This document shows positions 34,760 to 42,629 of a stretch of 64,000 nucleotides of DNA, piece by piece. The first letter of the stretch is position 1, and every line of letters starts with the position of its first letter. Under the pieces are notes generated by a model. The model saw nothing but the letters and a program-made list of their open reading frames with translations, made no database searches and was not told the DNA's origin. The position numbers and the translations under genes are program-made. The DNA is from CAWBRT01 sp963832785 (GTDB taxonomy: Bacteria > Acidobacteriota > Terriglobia > Terriglobales > Acidobacteriaceae): positions 186,001-250,000 of the forward strand of contig CAWHVF010000004.1 in assembly GCA_963832785.1 (NCBI GenBank), read 5' to 3'.

Positions 34760-35716
34760 TCATCGAACTGGCTCTTGTATTCGCTTGAGGTTCTTGCCAT
34801 CAAATGTAACCTTCACTAATAAGCGAGTTCCATTTCGCTTGTTCTCCTCATCCCAGTTGATTGCCTCAGTGCCCCAACCACGTAATTCCACAATGGCGGA
34901 GGCTGAAAGAAATTCTTGTGGCCCAGCGAGAAGCTCCCCTTCTTTGTCACCAAACGAAACGACTTCGACATAAACTTTGGAACACTTGCCCTGCTGACCG
35001 CTCGTACCTCCATGAGAGCACTGCGCCTGCAAAGCCAGCATGATAGCGTTCTCGTTCTGGAGACTTGCTGTTTTCACAAGCTCCCCTACTGGAATATCAC
35101 CCTTACTCCTGATGTAGCTGCGTAGCTTTGGCTCAGCCTTGTCCGCTGCCATGTCCATGTAAACACCGCCGGGAACGTGAAAGGAATCATCACTCTTGGC
35201 TTTTGATTGTTCCTGTCGTTGTTTATAGACAAACAGTGCCCCGCCTCCAAGAAGTCCAATGGCAATAACCACGATTGGCACTATCTTTGAAAGAGTGCGA
35301 GCCGAGGCAGGTGCTGCTTTCAAGCTACTACCGCACGTATCACAAGACTGGTTTGCGGGGGAATTAACCTGCCCACACGTTGAACAGCTAATTCCATGCC
35401 CAGTCGTTGGTTTAGTTGGGTGCGAAGATGGCGGCGGTGGCGCTTGAGTGGCAGTCGGTGGTTGGTTGCCTACTACTCTGAATCCGTTCCTTATTAGGTC
35501 TTTAGCATATAGCCGGTTGTAAACGAATGGGAAGACCAGCCAACATAGACCAGCAGAGAACAGTGCAGCGAAGAATTGGATGACCGCCCACTTCCAGTCA
35601 CTTCGAAACAGCGGAGCAAAAAAACCAAAGAATAGATTTGTCCACGAGAAGCCGATTGGAGCCTCTCTCCGTTGCCCAGTTCGTGGATTTTCATACCAAA
35701 TGATTCCGTGTGCCAT
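34760..35716 (-). CDS. Membrane protein with zinc ribbon
   Basis: The 318-residue protein starts MAHGIIWYENPRTGQRREAP, has membrane segments around NLFFGFFAPL and WAVIQFFAALFSAGLCWLVF, then a Pro-rich linker. A zinc ribbon with two CxxC pairs follows (ISCSTCGQVNSPANQSCDTC), then a third membrane span (IVPIVVIAIGLLGGGALFVY) and a soluble end. I chose ATG 35716 because a GACGCACC site lies at 35773-35780 and the frame before it is not protein-like. Function is unknown. Confidence 0.65.
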   Translation of the reverse strand: MAHGIIWYENPRTGQRREAPIGFSWTNLFFGFFAPLFRSDWKWAVIQFFAALFSAGLCWLVFPFVYNRLYAKDLIRNGFRVVGNQPPTATQAPPPPSSHPTKPTTGHGISCSTCGQVNSPANQSCDTCGSSLKAAPASARTLSKIVPIVVIAIGLLGGGALFVYKQRQEQSKAKSDDSFHVPGGVYMDMAADKAEPKLRSYIRSKGDIPVGELVKTASLQNENAIMLALQAQCSHGGTSGQQGKCSKVYVEVVSFGDKEGELLAGPQEFLSASAIVELRGWGTEAINWDEENKRNGTRLLVKVTFDGKNLKRIQEPVR

Positions 35717-35772
35717 GATGGGTATCTCCGATTGTCTCCCGACAGTAATTTTCGTTACAGCCACTATTCCAA

Positions 35773-35780
35773 GGTGCGTC
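35773..35780 (-). promoter_or_regulatory. GACGCACC core before the zinc-ribbon gene
   Basis: The minus strand reads GGACGCACC 57 bases before ATG 35716. The left half of the motif is weak here, so only the core is claimed. It supports the downstream start for this gene. Confidence 0.45.
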
Positions 35781-35888
35781 CAAGCACAGTGGCTTTCTCT
35801 CATCCTGTTCAATCGATAAAAAGAAGAAAAGTTGGTTTACTACTATAGGTGGATGACACAATAGTGTGCAACAGGAAAAATCACGGCT

Positions 35889-36161
35889 GTGGGACGCCCC
35901 TCAAACAATCCCAAGCCGCAAGTTCACAGCCCCGAATCTGCCTTCGGCACTGTGCTCAGAAACGCACGGAACCAATGCACCCTTTCGCAAGAAGCACTGG
36001 CCTTCAAAGCGGGCTATCATCGGAATTTCATCAGCCAGTTGGAACGTGGGGAAAAAAGCCCAAGCCTCCGCACCATTGTCAATTTGGCGTCCGTGCTCGA
36101 AGAAAGCCCATCAGGGATGCTCAGGAAGATGGAGCGGTTATTGAAGGCTTCTCGTTCCTGA
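35889..36161 (+). CDS. XRE-family helix-turn-helix regulator
   Basis: The 90-residue protein has an N-terminal Pro-rich lead, then a Cro/C1-type domain: FGTVLRNARNQCTLSQEALA, AFKAGYHRNFISQLERGEKS and PSLRTIVNLASVLE. The start is probably GTG 35889; no ribosome site is clear. It lies in the middle of the island, divergent from the zinc-ribbon gene. As the only XRE protein it is the best candidate for the island master repressor and perhaps the reader of the GACGCACC sites. Confidence 0.85.
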   Translation: MGRPSNNPKPQVHSPESAFGTVLRNARNQCTLSQEALAFKAGYHRNFISQLERGEKSPSLRTIVNLASVLEESPSGMLRKMERLLKASRS

Positions 36162-36690
36162 GCGGCTTCCATTGCCGTTTTCAGCGTCGGTGGCAGTTGG
36201 CCTCAGAGCCATACCACGTGCCAAGCATCTGAGCCATTACCGATGTCAAAACACCGAATTTCGCCTAAAGGAGCGGGCAAAGGGCGAAAAGGCTTCAGGG
36301 TGGAATCTGGATTGAGAAACCCTCAACTACTGCCACACCCTCAAATACTGCCAGACCGCGTGGCTTTTGGCCGACGGGGGCCATTACCGTCATTGAAGCC
36401 AAAACGGTGTGGCAAAGGCTCGTAACACCCCTGCCCCGAATTGGTTCTGATGCCTTCTGGGGCTTCGGGCGGTGCCACGGGGTGGGTCAGGGGCAGAAAA
36501 CTCGCCAGTCGGCTTGGAATGAACCTGTCGAGGCTTCGGGTGGGGACGTGGGATGCCCGTTTCGGCTCTTTGGGGGAACGTGCAGGGGGTGGCCAAAGCA
36601 AGCAACCCGTCATTGCAACCACCTCAGGCATTTCTCTCAGGCTTAACATCGGCCACTTGCTCACCTTCCAAGTGATGCTATTGGGCACTG
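36162..36690. other. Island stretch without a supported gene
   Basis: About 530 bases between the XRE gene and the next minus-strand gene hold overlapping frames on both strands with odd composition and no ribosome site. I see no RNA gene or hairpin I would defend. Confidence 0.45.
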
Positions 36691-36894
36691 CTATTCGTAT
36701 CCCCATTCTTCGGCAAATTCATCAAGTGCCTTTTCGATGGCTTGCACGTGAAGGGCAACATCGGCAATCACCCGTGCTAAATACTTGTGGTCAACGGAAT
36801 CATCCCGCACCTCCCCCAGCACACCATTGAAAACACCTGTTGCCACGAAAAGCTCTTTTAGTACGGCTTTGTCACGATAGGTTAGCTCAATCAT
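36691..36894 (-). CDS. Small acidic helical protein (67 residues)
   Basis: The protein begins MIELTYRDKAVLKELFVATG and continues as amphipathic helices with an acidic end (IEKALDEFAEEWGYE). No family is known to me. There is no Shine-Dalgarno sequence: the ATG comes seven bases after the GACGCACC motif (36902-36928), so the site may act at the very start of the transcript. Confidence 0.5.
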   Translation of the reverse strand: MIELTYRDKAVLKELFVATGVFNGVLGEVRDDSVDHKYLARVIADVALHVQAIEKALDEFAEEWGYE

Positions 36895-36901
36895 GCCGAA
36901 T

Positions 36902-36928
36902 GGTGCGTCTTTTATTGTTCATCATCTC
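36902..36928 (-). promoter_or_regulatory. GAGATG...GACGCACC motif before the 67-residue gene
   Basis: On the minus strand GAGATGATGAACAAT leads into AAAAGACGCACC, ending seven bases before ATG 36894. It aligns with the site at 34351-34377 over nearly all of its 27 bases. Confidence 0.65.
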
Positions 36929-37050
36929 TTGCGGTTGGGAGAGCCTCGCCTAGAAACCACGCAATAGATGGTAGGCAGAAGGAGCTTGGCGTAGGAACAA
37001 GTTTCTGTTCTCGTGTCCTCACCAACAGTGCAGGCATTGAAAGGAACAAC

Positions 37051-37470
37051 ATGAAGAAAACCAAGAAGCAGGCAGCCAAGAAAGCAACAAAACCTCGAAA
37101 GCACGAACCCATCCCTTTCGAAAAGATTGCCAAGCTGTATTCGGAAGGCAAGAGCATGGAGCAGCTAGCCAAAGAATCGAACCGCTGGAATGCTGCTTCC
37201 CCAGATAGCAGCAAGAGCTTACGGGCCATCGTCAGCAACATGATTACCAAGGGCTACCGTAACAAGGAAGGCAAGCTTATCCGCCTGAAGAAAAGGCCAC
37301 GGGGAAAAACAGAACCGAAGCCAGCAAAGAAGGCCACGAAGAAGGTGGTTGCTAAGAAGCCAATTGCCAAGAAGCCGGAACCGAAGGCACGGGAACAGAA
37401 TCCCGAACCGAAGTTGCCATCGGAACCGAAGCCAGAAGCCGATTCCAATGCTGTATCGGTTGTTGGATAA
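37051..37470 (+). CDS. Lys/Pro-rich basic protein with possible DNA-binding domain
   Basis: The 139-residue protein opens with KKTKKQAAKKATKPRKHE, has a folded centre (FEKIAKLYSEGKSMEQLAKE, SLRAIVSNMITKGY) that looks like a small helix-turn-helix, and ends in Lys/Ala/Pro repeats such as KKATKKVVAKKPIAKKPEP. The tails resemble histone H1-like bacterial proteins. ATG 37051 has AAAGGA upstream. It may coat or bind DNA during island replication; this is a guess. Confidence 0.6.
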   Translation: MKKTKKQAAKKATKPRKHEPIPFEKIAKLYSEGKSMEQLAKESNRWNAASPDSSKSLRAIVSNMITKGYRNKEGKLIRLKKRPRGKTEPKPAKKATKKVVAKKPIAKKPEPKAREQNPEPKLPSEPKPEADSNAVSVVG

Positions 37471-37530
37471 AGCCCTCGCACTTCGATTGGTAAAGCCCCG
37501 TGTAATTCCGTCCGGGGCTTTTCCTTGCCA

Positions 37531-38580
37531 TCATTCGTCTCCCCTGTACTGCCGGTAATTGTAAGCAGGAAGCGTAACCTCAATAAGGCACTCCTGCATC
37601 CGTGACGAAACCATCGGCGCAATAGCCTTTCCCATTTCCACAATCGGTATGTTCGAGGTCACAATCAGCTTGCAATTCCGCTCATACCATTGGGAGAACA
37701 ACCGCTTCAGCCTGACGTGTTCCTGCGTTTGGGGCTGAAAATCGGGCGACAAATCATCAATGACGACCACACCCCACGGCTTCCCCTTGTCGATTCGATG
37801 AGAGTATTCCTCGGCGGAAACCCCGCCGTACACCAGCTTTGCCATTAGTTCGTCGGCCAGCACTGTGCGGCATCCAAGTGCCGATTGCAGTTCGTCATAC
37901 GTAATCCACTTCACCGTCTGTTCCCTTGCCAAATACTCGAACACCAATGAGGCGGCAATCGTGGTTTTGCCACTGCCAGCAATGCCTTTAAGATAGAAGC
38001 CCCTGTTGCCATCCAGCCTTTCAATAATGGAATCGATTTTGGGACGGTTTGAGACCCCTGCGGCATCGGTAATATCGTTCTTTAGCGATTCCATACTGGG
38101 TACAACCGCTATTCTGCACGGAAGCTCCTGCTCAAGTTTCATCAGGTTCCGATACTTACTTTGTGACAGCGCATACTTTCTAAGCCAATCTTTACGGCAC
38201 TGTTCTCGACAAACGATAAAGGGAGGGTTGCCAACCACTACTACATCCCCGTCCTCGATAATTGGCTGTGCCCATCTGTCGAGCTTGATAAACGGGATGT
38301 CGTACATTACACCGTACAGATTCAGGTGATTGAACTCACGTGCCGTTCTGTAACCTACGTCACTTTTACCGCAGACAACACAAGTGAATTTACGCTCAAA
38401 CATTATCCGCTTGCTCTTGGCTATCGCTTCCTGACGTTTGCTGGCCGCTGCCTCCCGTTCTTGGCGCTCCTTACAGCGCTCCGCTTCAGCTTCTGCTTTT
38501 TGGTTCGGCGTTGACGGTGTGCCACTGTGCAGCGCCTTAGTCATTAAATTGCTTAGCTCTTCTTTTGATAACTCGACCAT
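37531..38580 (-). CDS. DnaC/IstB-like AAA+ ATPase (replicative helicase loader)
   Basis: The 349-residue protein has Walker A GIAGSGKTTIAASLVF, Walker B WGVVVIDDLSPDF and a sensor LIVTSNIPI in its C-terminal half, as in DnaC and IstB. The N-terminal half carries a Cys motif (FTCVVCGKSDVGYR) and a later Cys (VCREQCRKDW) that may bind zinc. I chose ATG 38580 because it directly follows GGGGGA and the stop of the upstream gene; the frame is open further up but overlaps that gene. Paired with the winged-helix protein upstream, it fits a phage-type replication module that loads the host helicase. Confidence 0.8.
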   Translation of the reverse strand: MVELSKEELSNLMTKALHSGTPSTPNQKAEAEAERCKERQEREAAASKRQEAIAKSKRIMFERKFTCVVCGKSDVGYRTAREFNHLNLYGVMYDIPFIKLDRWAQPIIEDGDVVVVGNPPFIVCREQCRKDWLRKYALSQSKYRNLMKLEQELPCRIAVVPSMESLKNDITDAAGVSNRPKIDSIIERLDGNRGFYLKGIAGSGKTTIAASLVFEYLAREQTVKWITYDELQSALGCRTVLADELMAKLVYGGVSAEEYSHRIDKGKPWGVVVIDDLSPDFQPQTQEHVRLKRLFSQWYERNCKLIVTSNIPIVEMGKAIAPMVSSRMQECLIEVTLPAYNYRQYRGDE

Positions 38581-38590
38581 AACATCCCCC

Positions 38591-39481
38591 TTATAGGTGT
38601 TTGTATCCATCATCTTCTTGACTCTCGTCATCTGACTGCGACATGTGAACCGTGACCTTGTCCCGCATCCATTCGAATTCGCCTGAGAGCACCCGTTCCA
38701 CGCCAATATCTTTGAGTGCTGCTTGTCCCTTCCAGCCGCTACGTGGGATGAACATATCCCGAAGCGCTGGGTGCCAAAAATGCCCGTTCTTGGCGGTAAA
38801 GCCACGGAAATAAGCATTGATGGGAATCTCATCCAAAACCAGTTGCCAGCGCACTTCCCAATCCGTATTGGAACCAACCCACGAATCAATGGCGTCATAA
38901 AGGAGATTGGTGCCAGCAATAACCCCGTTTGAAATTGCTGCTGGAATCGGAGTGCCTTTGTTCTTGGTGAATGCTTCAATAGCCTTGTTCCAGCTTTCCC
39001 AAATCTTGAAAACGTTAGCTGCGTTGCTCAATCCGTTCTCCGCTCCGGCAGGTAGTACTGACTTATCAGTCTTTACTTCTCTTACTTCTCTGATATTGGG
39101 TGTTGAATCCTGCACCTTTTCTGGCACAATGCTGCACCCTTTATCGCCAAAACCTGCGCCATTTCCCTGCATAAAGCTGCACCCTTTATCACCAGAACTT
39201 GCACCTTTTTGGGTCTTTGCAGCGAGCGCCGTAAAATCGACGTGGTAGTGGTTCACGTGCTTACGTCCGACGCCATATTCAATTCCGATAACGCCGTCTT
39301 GTTCCAATTGGCGAAGGTGGCTTTGCATAGAGCGCTCCTTCATCCCACAGAAACTGGCAAGGGTGGCTACGCTGCAATAGGCGTAGCCCTTTTCCCTGCT
39401 TAAGCCAGCAAGTTCTTTCAAGATTGCAGTTTTCACACTCCCGTACCCGCTGGCCTTTATGATGTTGTACTGTTCCTTCAT
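38591..39481 (-). CDS. Winged-helix replication initiator-like protein
   Basis: The 296-residue protein has an N-terminal winged helix typical of plasmid and phage initiators: YAYCSVATLASFCGMKERSM then HLRQLEQDGVIGIEYGVGRK. A repeated linker (GDKGCSFMQ, GDKGCSIVP) and a C-terminal domain with several Trp follow. Its ATG overlaps the stop of the 172-residue gene (ATGA), and the ATPase gene starts 11 bases after its stop. The order initiator then helicase loader is common in phages and satellites. Confidence 0.75.
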   Translation of the reverse strand: MKEQYNIIKASGYGSVKTAILKELAGLSREKGYAYCSVATLASFCGMKERSMQSHLRQLEQDGVIGIEYGVGRKHVNHYHVDFTALAAKTQKGASSGDKGCSFMQGNGAGFGDKGCSIVPEKVQDSTPNIREVREVKTDKSVLPAGAENGLSNAANVFKIWESWNKAIEAFTKNKGTPIPAAISNGVIAGTNLLYDAIDSWVGSNTDWEVRWQLVLDEIPINAYFRGFTAKNGHFWHPALRDMFIPRSGWKGQAALKDIGVERVLSGEFEWMRDKVTVHMSQSDDESQEDDGYKHL

Positions 39482-39996
39482 TTCGTTAATCCCAAGGTGC
39501 CCGCATCTTTTTGTTGTCGCCGTGCTCTAATCATGGCCGATTTGTCCGTAAAAGCACCCGCTTCTATGGCTTTTCTTTCCAAATCCCTTTCGCCTTTTTC
39601 ATCAGCGACGAATATGACAGCATCACCTTCAACCACGATGTTCGTAATTGTGCCGACGCCCGGCCCCCAAGTGGAATTGGAGCAAACCCTGATGGTCTTC
39701 TTCTCAAAAATAAGGTTTCCACGTTTCGCTCCCATTACTTGCTGGTTTAGCATTGCCACCACGGATGTTGCTGGAACTACCAGTTCGATGCGGGTGAACG
39801 GTGCCCCAAATGCAGAGATGTTCGCATCACAAACGAACGTTACCGAATCATTTTGTACGCTCGCAGTGTTAACCGACTTGGCGTGGAACCCATTGTGCAG
39901 ATTTTCAGCAAAGAGAGCGTGGTCGAAAACTACAGGCTGCGCTGCTTCGGAATTAATAAATGCAAGCACCGTCTTACTACTAACTTGAATATTCAT
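39478..39996 (-). CDS. Unknown island protein, distant paralogue of 40143-40559
   Basis: The 172-residue protein is beta-rich in the middle: NDSVTFVCDANISAFGAPFT then RIELVVPATSVVAMLNQQV. The downstream gene product has NTVTFTCGIAIPESEVSRLE then CVIRTPTVLHFICSQV at the same place, so the two are probably related. The C-terminus is a charged helix (ARRQQKDAGTLGLTK). ATG 39996 has AAGGAGCAACAACG upstream. It is translationally coupled to the initiator-like gene. The role is unknown; single-strand binding or recombination would fit the position but is not shown. Confidence 0.55.
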   Translation of the reverse strand: MNIQVSSKTVLAFINSEAAQPVVFDHALFAENLHNGFHAKSVNTASVQNDSVTFVCDANISAFGAPFTRIELVVPATSVVAMLNQQVMGAKRGNLIFEKKTIRVCSNSTWGPGVGTITNIVVEGDAVIFVADEKGERDLERKAIEAGAFTDKSAMIRARRQQKDAGTLGLTK

Positions 39997-40073
39997 CGTT
40001 GTTGCTCCTTAATTCTTTGGTGTTGGGCAATTTCCGTGGCGCACATGCGTTCGATAACCACCCACACCCCTAT

Positions 40074-40099
40074 GTGCGTCAATTGGAAAGCAGCATCTC
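40074..40099 (-). promoter_or_regulatory. GAGATGCTG...GACGCAC motif before 39478-39996
   Basis: On the minus strand GAGATGCTGCTTTCC leads to AATTGACGCAC, 77 bases before ATG 39996. The hairpin at 40107-40134 lies just upstream of it, as at 40787-40814. Confidence 0.7.
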
Positions 40100-40106
40100 C
40101 GGAACT

Positions 40107-40134
40107 GGTGGGCTGGAAGTTACGCCGGCCCACT
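40107..40134 (-). terminator. Intergenic hairpin, copy 1
   Basis: GTGGGCCGG pairs with CCAGCCCAC (one G-U pair) around an eight-base loop, directly after the stop of the 138-residue gene at 40143. No T-run follows, so it may stop transcription weakly or protect the mRNA end. A near copy lies at 40787-40814. Confidence 0.55.
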
Positions 40135-40142
40135 TTGTGACA

Positions 40143-40559
40143 TTACGCTGCTTCGGGTGTGCGAACCGATACCTCGAACGCCACAGTTTCGTCATCGTTA
40201 ACCGTGACCGACTCAATATCAGAAACAATGGATTCGAGTGCGAGGTCAGGAATGAAGCGTAGTGTGTCTTCACGGCTGGTCTTTACTAAACCCACTTTAT
40301 TCACCTGCGAACAGATGAAGTGCAGAACCGTGGGTGTGCGTATTACGCACTCAAGGCGTGATACTTCCGATTCTGGTATGGCGATTCCGCAGGTAAACGT
40401 AACTGTATTGCGGTCAATGGAGGCGTCTAGCAGATAGGTGATGTCAATATCCTGCGCTAAGCCTTCGTAATATGAGGTTGTGTCGGACGAGAATAGATGT
40501 TGTGTAAGCAGTTGTTCCAAGAAAACCACTACGGTCTCCATATTTAGGGTAATCAACAT
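40143..40559 (-). CDS. Unknown island protein (138 residues), distant paralogue of 39478-39996
   Basis: The protein opens MLITLNMETVVVFLEQLLTQ and has an acidic helical part and the beta segment shared with its neighbour. It ends in an acidic strand-rich region (VSDIESVTVNDDETVAFEVS). It has no membrane segment and no family I know. Three copies of the GACGCAC-type motif lie upstream (40648-40779), more than for any other gene here, which suggests tight control. Confidence 0.55.
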   Translation of the reverse strand: MLITLNMETVVVFLEQLLTQHLFSSDTTSYYEGLAQDIDITYLLDASIDRNTVTFTCGIAIPESEVSRLECVIRTPTVLHFICSQVNKVGLVKTSREDTLRFIPDLALESIVSDIESVTVNDDETVAFEVSVRTPEAA

Positions 40560-40647
40560 TTGTTTGTAAACCTTTCAAAATGCGTCTGAAGCGCAAGGAG
40601 TTAGGAAGTGGCTTCTCCGAAGATTGAAGTTAGCGTTCCTTACGCAG

Positions 40648-40779
40648 GGTGCGTTATCTGGAAAGCATCATCTCCGGAGTTGAACTACTGTTCCTAACAC
40701 GGGGTGCGTCAATCGGAATGCAGCATCTCCGGAGTTGGCGTTCCTTACGCAGGGTGCATCAACTGGAATGCAGCATCTC
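40648..40779 (-). promoter_or_regulatory. Three tandem copies of the GAGATG...GACGCACC motif
   Basis: On the minus strand units lie at 40753-40779, 40703-40729 and 40648-40674. Each starts GAGATG(C/A)TGC and ends near TTGA(C/T)GCACC or ATAACGCACC. Units are spaced about 50 to 55 bases and are separated by a related spacer with AAGGAAC. They precede the ATG at 40559 by about 90 bases. Confidence 0.7.
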
Positions 40780-40786
40780 CCGAAGT

Positions 40787-40814
40787 GGTGGGCTGGAAAT
40801 TACGCCAGCCCACC
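40787..40814 (-). terminator. Intergenic hairpin, copy 2
   Basis: A perfect 10-bp stem GGTGGGCTGG/CCAGCCCACC around an eight-base loop lies eight bases after the stop of the ParB-methyltransferase gene. It has no T-run. The loop and stem closely match the hairpin at 40107-40134. Confidence 0.6.
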
Positions 40815-40821
40815 TCTCGGG

Positions 40822-42312
40822 TTATGCACCTTCGGGAACACTATCCAGCGTGTTCGGGGGTAATGGAGGGTGTATCAGTGGCAGTGGCGAAAGAGGGTTC
40901 TGGCCTTCGGGAACAGCTTCCGGCGGACGGAAGAATTCGGGTTCCCGTTGGAGGGCTTCGTAGATGTGTGCCCTAGCCAGCTTTACACAGGAGGGTTCTT
41001 TATCAATTCCGATGAACTTCCGATTCTTGCGTAATGCAGCAACACCAGTAGCACAGCCACCCATGCAGGGGTCGAGGATTACATCACCAACATTGGTGGC
41101 CCTTTCAATGAATGTTTCGAAATCTTCTGCTGCTTGCCCCCAATCATGGAACCGTTTATCACTTCCGTTGCCGATTACGAGGTCGGTTACATTGGGGCCT
41201 TCGATTTTCCCCTTCACGTACCATATAACGGGTTTAGTTTTTGCGATTATTTTGCGTTCACGAACCGTGGCGGCCTTCCCACGGGGCCATGCCAACGTAC
41301 AGTGCCAACGGTATTTCAACCCAGCTTCTTCATATTGCGACATCATTACGTAGAATTCTTGGAGATGAGCCTGGCCCACCATCATCAACAGATTGCCGCT
41401 AGGCTTCAGCACAACCAATGCCAGTTCACAGATGGCGTGTACGATTTTAAGGCTATCCTTGTCATATGGCGGGTCAACGATGATGGCATCGATGCTGTTG
41501 GGTGCGATGCTCTGGGCTTTTTCGATGAAATCCCCTTCCATCAGGAGGTAGTGCTTTCCTTCTAGCGGGATGGCACCACTTTTCTTGATGTATTCTTCCC
41601 GTTTTACCTGAAGATAGGCTTTGGTGACGTTCTTGGGCTTCATGAAATGCTTGATGAGGTTTTCATCCTTATCATCACAACCCATCAGGCGTTGCATAAC
41701 CTTAACCTGAATTTCAGGCTTCAGTTTGGAAAGTTCCAGCAAATCCTTTTTGGAATCTTCGAACTTGGTGCTGAGGAAGAGGGCTTCAGGTTCGGGGCCG
41801 ATTTTATTGGCAATCTGCACCAGTGTTTCAACGGTGCGTTTGTTCTGCCCCTTCATCTTGGCAACCGTTTTTGCAAAAGACAATTGTTCAGAAGCAGAGG
41901 CTTCCCCCATCTTTGCTTTTGCACTTGCCAGCCCACCAGCCTTGCCCTTTCTGGTGTTCGGGTAAAGCTGTTCGAAAACGGCCTTCCTACGTGCCAGAAG
42001 CTTGGCTTCTTGCCATACCGTTAGCTTCGGCTCCACGAGGTTGTCATCAATGGCATAGAGTTCCAGCCTCAAGGGGTTTGCGGAATCCAGCAGGCGGGCC
42101 GGGATGGTTTCCCTTCCCAGCAGCTTGCAGATTGTGAGCCTTTTGCGACCCGAGACGAAGCCCTTATCCTTCTTCTTTAATCCGATTGGCTTTTGAACCC
42201 CGTTTTCCTCGATGCTGTGAACCAGAATGGGGTCGAAATCACTGAGTTTGGCGTACCCATACTCAAACCCCGTGATTTCCGAAATCAGAACTTCTGCGAT
42301 TTCCTCAGTCAT
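40822..42312 (-). CDS. ParB-like domain fused to DNA adenine methyltransferase
   Basis: The 496-residue protein joins two domains. The first 90 residues are ParB-like (FDPILVHSIEENGVQKPIGL, GFVSGRKRLTICKLLG). A helical middle follows. The C-terminal part is a beta-class methyltransferase with DAIIVDPPYDKDSLK and later VILDPCMGGCATGVAALRKN for AdoMet. DPPY suggests N6-adenine. I chose ATG 42312: it has GGAAAGG and the GACGCACC motif upstream, while the start at 42378 overlaps that motif. Such fusions are frequent in phages and may protect or mark island DNA. Confidence 0.85.
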   Translation of the reverse strand: MTEEIAEVLISEITGFEYGYAKLSDFDPILVHSIEENGVQKPIGLKKKDKGFVSGRKRLTICKLLGRETIPARLLDSANPLRLELYAIDDNLVEPKLTVWQEAKLLARRKAVFEQLYPNTRKGKAGGLASAKAKMGEASASEQLSFAKTVAKMKGQNKRTVETLVQIANKIGPEPEALFLSTKFEDSKKDLLELSKLKPEIQVKVMQRLMGCDDKDENLIKHFMKPKNVTKAYLQVKREEYIKKSGAIPLEGKHYLLMEGDFIEKAQSIAPNSIDAIIVDPPYDKDSLKIVHAICELALVVLKPSGNLLMMVGQAHLQEFYVMMSQYEEAGLKYRWHCTLAWPRGKAATVRERKIIAKTKPVIWYVKGKIEGPNVTDLVIGNGSDKRFHDWGQAAEDFETFIERATNVGDVILDPCMGGCATGVAALRKNRKFIGIDKEPSCVKLARAHIYEALQREPEFFRPPEAVPEGQNPLSPLPLIHPPLPPNTLDSVPEGA

Positions 42313-42325
42313 TAACGAATCCTTT

Positions 42326-42356
42326 CCGTGGTTCGCATACTTACTGCGTTCCACGG
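42326..42356 (-). promoter_or_regulatory. Hairpin between motif and ribosome site
   Basis: CCGTGG (42351-42356) and CCACGG (42326-42331) form a six-base stem just before the ribosome site of the ParB-methyltransferase gene. A similar arrangement (CCTCGG/CCGAGG) precedes the excisionase gene on the other strand. Confidence 0.4.
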
Positions 42357-42361
42357 AAGTA

Positions 42362-42388
42362 GGTGCGTCAAACCGCAACCAGTATCTC
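42362..42388 (-). promoter_or_regulatory. GAGATACTG...GACGCACC motif before the ParB-methyltransferase gene
   Basis: On the minus strand GAGATACTGGTTGCGG leads to TTTGACGCACC, about 50 bases before ATG 42312. It fixes this ATG as the likely start. Confidence 0.65.
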
Positions 42389-42553
42389 CCGGCATCATCA
42401 CCGGCGCATACGCATAAAGCGAAAGCCTCCTTTTGGGAACCATTTCAGTAATTTCCGTGATTTCCCAACAAGCGAACAGGAATTCGCTCGTTGGAAAACA
42501 TGGATTTTGTTAAATGAGGTGGCGAACCCATATTTGTCAAAACGAAGGGGTTA

Positions 42554-42579
42554 GAGATGCTGGTTTCCAATTGACGCAC
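42554..42579 (+). promoter_or_regulatory. GAGATGCTG...GACGCAC motif before the excisionase
   Basis: On the plus strand GAGATGCTGGTTTCC leads to AATTGACGCAC, 51 bases before ATG 42630. This is the same site as in the minus-strand genes but turned with its gene, so the motif follows gene direction. An inverted repeat CCTCGG/CCGAGG lies between it and the ribosome site GAGGAG. Confidence 0.7.
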
Positions 42580-42629
42580 TGACCCCTCGGAGTTCACCGA
42601 AGAAGGCGAACCCGAGGAGTAAACAGCAA

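Noticed and set aside
36341..36706. Minus-strand 121-codon frame in the island gap
   Set aside because: Overlaps other equally poor frames, has no ribosome site and an odd composition.
40640..40810. Possible CRISPR array (three spaced repeats near 40.7 kb)
   Set aside because: The units are imperfect, the spacers are themselves related, there are no cas genes, and the same motif occurs singly before other genes.
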